Source: Solirubrobacter soli DSM 22325
Lineage (GTDB): Bacteria > Actinomycetota > Thermoleophilia > Solirubrobacterales > Solirubrobacteraceae
Assembly: GCF_000423665.1 (NCBI RefSeq)
Contig: NZ_KE384070.1
Span: forward strand, 160,669 to 224,668
DNA length: 64,000 nucleotides
Direction of reading: 5' to 3'
In this document: positions 58,201 through 64,000 of the stretch, in pieces
How the letters are laid out: every line of letters begins with the position of its first letter
Numbering within the stretch: the stretch's first letter is position 1
Notes under the pieces: generated by a model
Told to the model about the DNA's origin: nothing
The model's input: the letters and a program-made list of their open reading frames with translations, nothing else
Databases searched by the model: none
Translations under genes and position numbers: made by a program

Positions 58201-59779
58201 CGCAGTCGAGCGCCAACAGGCCGTCGATGAACGCCCGCCGCCGGTCGGCGTCAGCGCACAGCGTGAACAGCTCCTCGAACTGGTCGACCACGAGCAGTCG
58301 ATCGCACCCGTCAGTGACATCGAGCACCGGATCGGCGCCGGGCACGAGCAACGTGGCGTGCGTGAAGGCGTCGACCTCGCCGGCGCGCACGGCGGCGACG
58401 ACGCCCGCGCGCAGCAGGGAGGACTTGCCGCTTCCCGAGGCACCCACGACGGCCAGCAGCCGGCCGGGCTCGAGGCGGCGGATCACGTCGGCGACCACTG
58501 CCTCGCGGCCGAAGAAGAAGCGGCGGTCCTCGAACGCCGGCAGGCCGCGATACGGACACTCGGCCAGCGGCGCGCTCGCGCCCGGACCGCGCACGGCCCG
58601 CGCGCCATCCGGTCCGACGTCGACGAGCGTGCAGCCGTCGGGGAGGTGCCGGGAGACGAGCTCCGCCGTGACGGCCGACACGAACACCTGCCCGCCGTCG
58701 GCATACGAACGCACGCGCGCGGCGGCACTCGCGGTGGGGCCCGAGTAGTCGTCGCGCCGGTCGGCCTCGCCTGTGTGGAGACCCCAGCGCACCGGGAGCG
58801 AGAGCTCGCGGTTGGCCTCCAGCGCCGCGGCGACCGCGGCCGGCGCCGAGTCGAAGACCGAGACGGTCGCGTCGCCCATCGAGGCGACCAGGCTGCCGCC
58901 GTGGCGCGCCATGGCGCCCGCGATCAGCTCGTCGTGGCGCGCCATCGCCGCCGGGTCCTCGCCCCAGTGGCCGTCGACGTCGGACAGGCAGAGCGTCACC
59001 ACGCCGGTCGGCAGCGCGGCCGCCCAGCCCGCCCGCAGACGCTCCACCAGCTCGCCCGCGCTCTGTGGCCGGCGTGCCGGAACCGTGGCCATGCCGAGCC
59101 GCACCGCGGCTTCGAGCTGCTCGGCCTGGGCGGGGTCGATCCCCTCCCAGCTCGGAAGCACTCCCGCCGGCGCGCCGCCCGTCAGCAGCGCGAACGCCGT
59201 CGCCGCGAGCGCGTACACGTCCGCCGCACGCGACGGGCCCGCACCGGCGGCGAGCTCGGGGGCGCGGTAGCCCGGGGTCCCGGCCCGCCGGAGCGGCAGG
59301 TTCGGCGCCGATGACAGGCCGAAGTCGACGAGCTTGATCCGGCCGCGCCGCGTGAGGATGAGGTTGGACGGCTTGACGTCACCGTGGATCACGGGCGGCG
59401 TGTGGGTGTGCAGGTGGGTGAGCGCCTCCGCGGCCTGCGCGAGGTAGCCCAGGACGCTCGACGGCGCGAGCCCGGGGCGCCCGCGCTCGGCCAACAGCGT
59501 CGCCAGGTCGGTGCCGTCGACCCAGTCCATCGCCACCACGTAGCGGTCGCCGTCGAAGAAGTCCTCGCGCACGAGCGGCAGCGCGGGATGCGGTGCGAGG
59601 GCGAGCAGGATGCGCGCCTCGGTGAGCAACTCCGCGCGCGACGCGGCGTCGGGCACCGGCCGGATCTTCAGCGCCACGACACGGTCATGGCGGCGGTCCA
59701 GCGCCTTGACGATCTGGGCCTCGCCGCCCTGGCCGCGGAGCGCCAGCACCTCGTACCGGTCGTTGACGAGGGTCAGCAC
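55151..59779 (-). CDS. Ser/Thr kinase-adenylate cyclase-like-STAND-WD40 fusion protein
   Basis: This 1542-residue signalling protein has a Hanks-type kinase (1-270: Lys38, HGDVKPSN with Asp134, DFG Asp152) and then a class III cyclase-like domain (272-410) whose metal-site motifs are altered (LSDVDGHWGE, MGDATVSVFD, GPTASAAARV instead of VNxAAR). Next comes an nSTAND1/AAA domain with ECPYRGLPAFEDRRFFFGRE and Walker A GASGSGKSSLL (Lys452), a TM helix (about 805-825), and a C-terminal WD40 propeller of about 12 blades (880-1500) ending in ACQIAGRDLTPDEWREVLPN. The kinase lacks the Arg before the catalytic Asp (HGD), so it would not need activation-loop phosphorylation. The cyclase part is probably a sensor, not an enzyme. 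It is divergent from an FHA-wHTH regulator 24 bp away. Confidence 0.9.
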   Translation of the reverse strand: MLTLVNDRYEVLALRGQGGEAQIVKALDRRHDRVVALKIRPVPDAASRAELLTEARILLALAPHPALPLVREDFFDGDRYVVAMDWVDGTDLATLLAERGRPGLAPSSVLGYLAQAAEALTHLHTHTPPVIHGDVKPSNLILTRRGRIKLVDFGLSSAPNLPLRRAGTPGYRAPELAAGAGPSRAADVYALAATAFALLTGGAPAGVLPSWEGIDPAQAEQLEAAVRLGMATVPARRPQSAGELVERLRAGWAAALPTGVVTLCLSDVDGHWGEDPAAMARHDELIAGAMARHGGSLVASMGDATVSVFDSAPAAVAAALEANRELSLPVRWGLHTGEADRRDDYSGPTASAAARVRSYADGGQVFVSAVTAELVSRHLPDGCTLVDVGPDGARAVRGPGASAPLAECPYRGLPAFEDRRFFFGREAVVADVIRRLEPGRLLAVVGASGSGKSSLLRAGVVAAVRAGEVDAFTHATLLVPGADPVLDVTDGCDRLLVVDQFEELFTLCADADRRRAFIDGLLALDCAVVIGVRADVYARLSGHAGLARAVAANQVLLGPMSATELARAITEPARLAGLRLEPGLVELVLRDVTDEPGALPLLSHALRATWDRRDGRTLTVAGYRASGGVATAIARTADAVVDALPEEQRRLARGVFLRMTELGEGLEDTRRRVAIDELVPEHADPASADALLRRLADARLVTLDARTAQVAHEALIREWPRLRQWLDEDRAGMRAHRQLGQAARLWDAGGREPSDLYRGARLDAASEPAGELNATERAFLDASASEAGRERRSQIRANRRLRALLFAATLLLGVAIAGGVLALGQRDKARRSQAAAEGQALSSDAERMGALALGEPTLERSLLLAAAGVTLQDRPETRGALLSILQQNPAAIRTLRLSDAPVYSFAVSPDDHVLASGDVHGVVRFIDLRTYKPAGDAVKLPEPVSVQAIRFAPNGRTLAVGTRSENHSGLYLIDVARRRWHRIGSWSGGVGPDQFINLSFAFSPDGRRLAAGLANWNWPDTYGPIAQRFMLFDGRTGRRLWRRQYPFRYGQMEARVLFSRDGALITSAPRGATLVWDARSGRIVRRFPIGGRPGISADGHTLALALNSWHAIDPSAAIALLDLRTGRVRHFKGNLPTEWIYSLGFSRDGKQIVGPSWGGVHIWDIASGEVVDTYGAQGGAAGGNTDTVIDRRGLAFFTSGEGSLTVWDPEGTRRVGRSSPNDASRCSSDVCWVTDAHSPVMAAGRLDGTTGLRDPRSGRVVAVLPARDGTPPAQPVFLPGGRRLATGGDAGTVTIWDVPTRTVVQRLRYSKPVLRLAVSPHGTLLAVAQPSQVEVRALDTDRTLYTRPIRFGAGGLAFTRDGRELVMSDCCDAGAAVIALDARSGALRFSRGVTEDTPSFALSPRQPMIAVGTSDGRVLWWDVRTGRTLRTPTKVTAAQAGELAFSPDGRLLAVVAAPLALWDVATRKRVGSGYPEEKAWVPGIAFNPDGRLLIFGLTATSEWPTDLPTLQRSACQIAGRDLTPDEWREVLPNRPYRHVCPR

Positions 59780-59803
59780 GGCGGGTGCCTTAGACTCGCC
59801 CGT

Positions 59804-60394
59804 GTGTCACCGCAGATCGAGGTGATCACCGGTGTCCGCAGCGAGCGCCTCGATCTCGTGGCGGACCGGTCGACCGTCGGCAAGGCGCCCGAGAACGACG
59901 TCTCGCTAGTCGACGACGCGACCGCGAGCCGACTCCACGCGGTGCTGGAGCGGTTTGCGGCAGGGTGGTGCGTCACCGACCTCGGTTCGTCGAACGGGAC
60001 GTGGGTCAACGGCGAGCGTATCTGGGCGTCGCGACGATTGCGACACGGCGACGAGATCCGCATCGGCCAGACCCGGTTGGTCTTCCACGACCCGCTCACG
60101 GCCGCCGGTGCGGTGACCGAGGCCGAGATCGCGGCGCCCACGCTGACACCCCGCGAGCGCGACGTGCTCGTTTCGCTCTGCCGGCCGCTGCTCGCCCGCG
60201 ACATGTTCACCGAGCCGGCGTCGACCAGGACGATCGCCGACGATCTCGTGATCACCCAGGCCGCGGTCAAGCAGCACCTCGCGAACCTGTACGACAAGTT
60301 CGGCGTCGCGCACGGGGACGCGCACCGGCGCTCACGGCTGGCCAACGAGGCGCTGCGCCGTGGGGCGGTCTCGCTGACTGAGCTCGGCGGATAG
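59804..60394 (+). CDS. FHA domain-winged HTH regulator (third copy)
   Basis: This 196-residue protein has an FHA domain (about 5-95: STVGKAPENDVSLVDDATAS, DLGSSNGTWVNGERI, LRHGDEIRIGQTRLVF) and a LuxR/winged-helix-like C-terminal domain (about 115-190: LTPRERDVLVSLCRPLLARD, then IADDLVITQAAVKQHLANLY). It has the same design as the two FHA-HTH genes at 33.6-36.9 kb. It starts at GTG 59804, 24 bp from the divergent kinase-cyclase-STAND-WD40 gene, and TAGACT (59791-59796) is exactly 7 bp before the GTG, so the message should be leaderless. It probably reads phosphorylation by that kinase (inference from the pairing). Confidence 0.87.
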   Translation: MSPQIEVITGVRSERLDLVADRSTVGKAPENDVSLVDDATASRLHAVLERFAAGWCVTDLGSSNGTWVNGERIWASRRLRHGDEIRIGQTRLVFHDPLTAAGAVTEAEIAAPTLTPRERDVLVSLCRPLLARDMFTEPASTRTIADDLVITQAAVKQHLANLYDKFGVAHGDAHRRSRLANEALRRGAVSLTELGG

Positions 60395-60465
60395 CGCACA
60401 GCGCGAGCGTGGCCCACCTGCGCGGCGCGCGCCATACCCGCTCGGGCGGTGCGGAGCTGACCGGC

Positions 60466-60525
60466 GGCAAGGCGTTCCTTGCCACCGGGCAAGCCTGTCG
60501 CGAAGGCAAGTTCGTGCTTGCCCGG
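60466..60525 (+). terminator. Two consecutive hairpins, probable terminator region
   Basis: GGCAAGG (60466-60472) and CCTTGCC (60477-60483) form a tight hairpin with a 4-nt loop; CCGGGCAAGC (60485-60494) and GCTTGCCCGG (60516-60525) form a second with a 21-nt loop. They lie in the 217-bp gap after the FHA-HTH gene, which otherwise shows no gene. Confidence 0.5.
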
Positions 60526-60611
60526 CGCGAAGGCGATTGACCTCCGCCCGCCCATGGTCGCGAGTCACGAGCAGGCGGAGTATCGGGGTCGTTCCCGATC
60601 AGGAGGCTCCC

Positions 60612-60842
60612 ATGAGCACCCGCACCGTCCTGTACGCCCTCACCATCGCTGTCGCAATGCTGACCCTGCCGGCGGCCGCCTCCGCCCGGCCGCTCTACGA
60701 CCGCGAACCGCTGACGACCTCCGGACAGGCCGTCTCCAGCGGGCCGAGCCCGCTGCTCTTCGTCGCCGCCGCGCTCGCCGTCGTCCTGGTGATCGCCGCC
60801 GTCCGCATCGTCCGCTCGCATCCCGTCGCGGCGAAGGCATGA
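60612..60842 (+). CDS. Small secreted/membrane protein (76 aa)
   Basis: This 76-residue protein starts at ATG 60612 with a strong AGGAGG 6 nt upstream. It has an N-terminal signal-like segment (LYALTIAVAMLTLPAAASAR) and a second hydrophobic helix (about 48-67, PLLFVAAALAVVLVIAAVRI), with a short basic tail. It overlaps the haloperoxidase-like gene by 4 bp (ATGA), so the two are made together. Function unknown; perhaps a membrane partner of the secreted enzyme. Confidence 0.75.
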   Translation: MSTRTVLYALTIAVAMLTLPAAASARPLYDREPLTTSGQAVSSGPSPLLFVAAALAVVLVIAAVRIVRSHPVAAKA

Positions 60843-62104
60843 CCCGCCGCCTCGGCCTGCTCGCCGCGGTCGTCGGCTCGTTGCTCGTGCCCTGTGTGGC
60901 GCGGGCCGACACCGTCACCGACTGGAACGAGATCGCGTCCAGTTCCATCGTCGGCACGGCGGGGCAGCCGCCGCCGGTCTCGGCCCTGAGCTTCGCGATG
61001 GTCCAGGGCGCCGTCTACGACGCCGTCAACGCGATCGACCGCCGGCACCGCCCGTACCTCGTCGCTCCGCCCGCGCGCCGCACCGACTCCGAGGACGCGG
61101 CGGCGGCGACCGCGGCGTTCCGCGTCCTCGTCGCGCTCTTCCCCACACAGCAGGCAACGCTTCAAGCTCGCTACGAGGCGTCGATGGCGGCGGTCGCCGA
61201 CATCCCCGCCGGCGCAAGAGCCGGAGGCATCGCCGTGGGTGAGGCCGCGGCCGCGGCGATGCTCGCCGCGCGCGCCGACGACGGCCGCTTCAGCCCGTTC
61301 ACGATCCCGATCGGGACCACCCCGGGAGCGTGGCGACCGACGCCGCCGGCGGGCGCGCTGGACCCGGCACCGTGGGTCGGCAACGTGCGACCGTTCCTGG
61401 TCGGCAACGCCCAGTGGCTGCGCAGCCGCGGCCCCAACGCCCTCACCAGCCGTGCCTACGCGCGGGACTTCAACGAGATCAAGACCGTCGGCGCGCTCCA
61501 CAGCACCACGCGGACGGCGGATCAGACCGACGCGGCGATCTTCTGGCAGGAACCCATCTTCGGCCTGTTCAACCGGATCTTCCGCACGCTCGCCGCTGAC
61601 CGGCGGCTCGGCGAGGCCGACAGCGCCCGCCTGTTCGCGATCACCGACCTCGCCGCGGCCGACGCCGCGATCGGCTGCTGGAACGACAAGTACCACTGGA
61701 ACTTCTGGCGCCCGATCACCGCGATCCGCGAGGCGGCGGGCGACGGCAACCCCGCGACCGAGGCGGACCCGGCATGGCTGCCGCTGTTCGATCCCGCGAC
61801 GCCGGTGGCCGCGCAGCCCCCGCTCGTCACGCCGCCGTTCCCGGACCACCCCTCGGGCCACAACTGCGCGACCGGCGCGATCGTGCCCGCGCTCCAGCGC
61901 TTCTTCGGTACCGACCACGTCGCGTTCAGCGCGACCAGCACCAAGTCCGGCACGACCCGCAGCTTCACCCGCCTCTCGGACGTGCTGCGGGAGATGATCG
62001 ACGCGCGCGTGTGGGCGGGCATCCACTTCCGCACGGCCGACATCCAGGGCGCCCGGCTCGGCGCGAAGGTCGCCCGCTACGAGCACCTGCGCTACGGCTG
62101 GTAG
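60839..62104 (+). CDS. Secreted vanadium haloperoxidase / PAP2-like protein
   Basis: This 421-residue exported protein has a signal peptide ending ARAD and the three motifs of the vanadium-dependent haloperoxidase/PAP2 superfamily: K-x6-RP in NDKYHWNFWRPITAI, PSGH in FPDHPSGHNCATG, and R-x5-H-x4-D in ARVWAGIHFRTADIQG. In that family these residues bind vanadate or phosphate. Enzymes of this type either oxidise halides with peroxide or act as acid phosphatases, and the motifs alone do not decide which. ATG 60839 overlaps the small membrane protein gene. It ends 3 bp before the convergent ABC permease gene. Confidence 0.83.
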   Translation: MTRRLGLLAAVVGSLLVPCVARADTVTDWNEIASSSIVGTAGQPPPVSALSFAMVQGAVYDAVNAIDRRHRPYLVAPPARRTDSEDAAAATAAFRVLVALFPTQQATLQARYEASMAAVADIPAGARAGGIAVGEAAAAAMLAARADDGRFSPFTIPIGTTPGAWRPTPPAGALDPAPWVGNVRPFLVGNAQWLRSRGPNALTSRAYARDFNEIKTVGALHSTTRTADQTDAAIFWQEPIFGLFNRIFRTLAADRRLGEADSARLFAITDLAAADAAIGCWNDKYHWNFWRPITAIREAAGDGNPATEADPAWLPLFDPATPVAAQPPLVTPPFPDHPSGHNCATGAIVPALQRFFGTDHVAFSATSTKSGTTRSFTRLSDVLREMIDARVWAGIHFRTADIQGARLGAKVARYEHLRYGW

Positions 62105-62107
62105 CGC

Positions 62108-63306
62108 TCAGGCCGTCCGCAACGCCGAGGTGGGCGACATCCGGGAGGCTCGGACGGCCGGCATCAGCCCGGCGACGGCGCCGATCAGGAGGGCCGACGC
62201 GATGCCACCCGTCCACGCCTCGACCGGGATCACGATCGCCCAGTGCTTCGAGCTCGCGTAGACCGCCGTGGCGATGCCTCCCGCCAGCACGCCCACGACG
62301 CCGCCGATGACAGCGAGCAGGATCGACTCGCCCAGGAACTGCGCCCGGATCTGGCCCTTCGTCGCGCCGAGCGCGCGGCGGAGGCCGATCTCCGAGCGGC
62401 GTTCGAGCACCGAGATGATCATGATGTTGGCCACGCCGACGGCGCCCACGATCAGCGCCACCACGCCGAGCCCGAGGAAGAGGCTGTCGAACGCCCCCGC
62501 GGCGGCGGCGCGGGCGGTGAGCACGTCGGACGGCTGGCTGACGTTCACCTCGTTCGGCGCCTCGGGGTTCGCGGTCGGCGCGAGCAGCGACTGCACCGCC
62601 GCGACACGGTCGGTCTCCGCGCGCACGTAGATCGAGCTCGGCGGGCCGGGCTGCCGCTCGCCCTGGACGAGGCTCACGTAGCCGAGATACTCCTCCGCGG
62701 CCGGGTAGCCGATCAGCGCGCTGAGGTCGATGTCAGGCGCGAGCGGCGAGCTCTTGACGATGCCGACCACGTTGAACCACTGGCCTCCGAGCCAGATCCG
62801 TTGGTCGGGGAAGAGCCGGTCGATGCCCAGCCGCTGCGCCGCGACCCAGCCGAGTACGGCGACCGGCTCGCGGGCGGTCCCCGGGTTCAGCCAGACGCCG
62901 CGGGCGAGTCCGGTGTTGAGCACGGAGAGCAGGTTCAGGCTGGTGGCGCGCACCTGGAGCCCGCCGGTGTCGGTCTCGGGGATCAAGCGACTCCGGTAGA
63001 CGCTCTTGCCCTTCACCAGCGCGGTGTGCGCCAGCAGCTGGACGTCGTCCAGGTGGGTGACGCGCGCCGGGGCCTCGACCGGCAGCTTCGACGGCTGGCC
63101 GGTGATGCTCTGGCCGGCCTCGACGGTGAGCATGTTCGTGCCGAGCCGGTCGATCTCCGCGAGCAGCCCGGCCTGCGAGGAGGACGACAGACCGAGCACC
63201 GCGACGATGGCGGCGGTCCCGATCGCGATCCCGAGCGCGGACAACGCGGCGCGCAACGGCCGCGCCCGCAGGCCGACGCTCGCCACCCGCAGCCGGTCCT
63301 TGACGC

Positions 63307-63310
<4 letters not shown>
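62108..63310 (-). CDS. MacB/FtsX-type ABC transporter permease
   Basis: This 400-residue permease has a MacB-like layout: an N-terminal TM helix (about 18-40, LRAALSALGIAIGTAAIVAV), a large extracytoplasmic MacB-PCD domain (about 45-270), and three C-terminal TM helices (about 275-385) with SVLERRSEIGLRRALGATKG, the hallmark cytoplasmic loop. It pairs with the ATPase upstream by a 4-bp overlap. MacB-type systems pump lipoproteins, peptides, toxins or macrolides out of the membrane; substrate unknown. Confidence 0.9.
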
Positions 63311-63974
<664 letters not shown>

Positions 63975-63978
<4 letters not shown>

Positions 63979-64000
63979 ATCGACGGAACCACGACGACGT
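63975..64000 (-). CDS. C-terminal end of the next operon gene (cut by window)
   Basis: The minus strand reads VVVVPSI and a TGA that overlaps the ATPase ATG, the usual coupling in this operon. In MacAB-like loci this is often a membrane-fusion protein, but only seven residues are visible, so no function is assigned. Confidence 0.4.

Overview
The window is a high-GC, densely coded actinobacterial chromosome segment. Gene style suggests the class Thermoleophilia, most likely a Solirubrobacter or Conexibacter relative: SARP/BTAD regulators, PucR and FCD-GntR regulators, many secreted proteins, eukaryotic-like kinases with FHA partners, GTG starts with very short or absent leaders, and no IS elements. 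That placement is an inference, because no rRNA gene or universal marker is present. I saw no tRNA, rRNA, CRISPR, integrase or transposon.

Layout. 1-2.2 kb: the end of a probable contractile-injection (eCIS) locus with a Pvc16/DUF4255 protein and a SARP regulator; SARP-box-like 11-bp direct repeats lie before both. 2.2-15.5 kb: a divergent PucR-type regulator facing an operon whose order matches acetophenone carboxylase apcABCDE plus a benzoylacetate-CoA-ligase-like enzyme, followed by an amidase and a zinc alcohol dehydrogenase. The coherent reading is alcohol to ketone, carboxylation to a beta-keto acid, then CoA activation. 15.5-21.2 kb: a PRC-barrel-like protein, an isochorismatase-fold hydrolase under a TetR-type operator, TetR and GntR regulators, an orphan amino-acid-type ABC binding lipoprotein and an OYE-type flavoenzyme. 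21.2-33.6 kb: a second SARP, secreted hydrolases (alpha/beta hydrolase, subtilase, two cell-wall peptidases sharing a C-terminal module), a TIM-barrel isomerase, a PAS-LuxR regulator and a sarcosine-oxidase-type flavoenzyme.

33.6-36.9 kb: an FHA-wHTH / CHASE2-Ser/Thr-kinase / FHA-wHTH operon. 36.9-43.7 kb: a SnoaL protein with a divergent XRE regulator, gene relics, a membrane STAND ATPase, a second orphan binding lipoprotein, an acyl-CoA dehydrogenase and an internally deleted small-gene relic. 44-50.5 kb: a large secreted alpha-L-rhamnosidase with internal repeats, then DeoR and LuxR/LAL regulators. 50.5-55.2 kb: small metabolic genes and a rifampin-phosphotransferase-like gene preceded by a 23-bp perfect palindrome matching the rifamycin-associated element. 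55.2-60.4 kb: a 1542-residue kinase/cyclase/STAND/WD40 protein, divergent from a third FHA-wHTH regulator. 60.6-64 kb: a vanadium-haloperoxidase/PAP2-like secreted protein and a MacB-type ABC exporter running off the right edge.

Most notable: (i) the Apc/Bal-like ketone carboxylase operon; (ii) the palindrome before the rifampin phosphotransferase; (iii) SARP-box repeats at the eCIS operon and its SARP gene; (iv) three FHA-wHTH regulators beside two Ser/Thr kinases; (v) two promoters whose 17-bp spacers hold the probable operator of the neighbouring regulator; (vi) a C-terminal domain shared by unrelated secreted enzymes, with decayed copies nearby.
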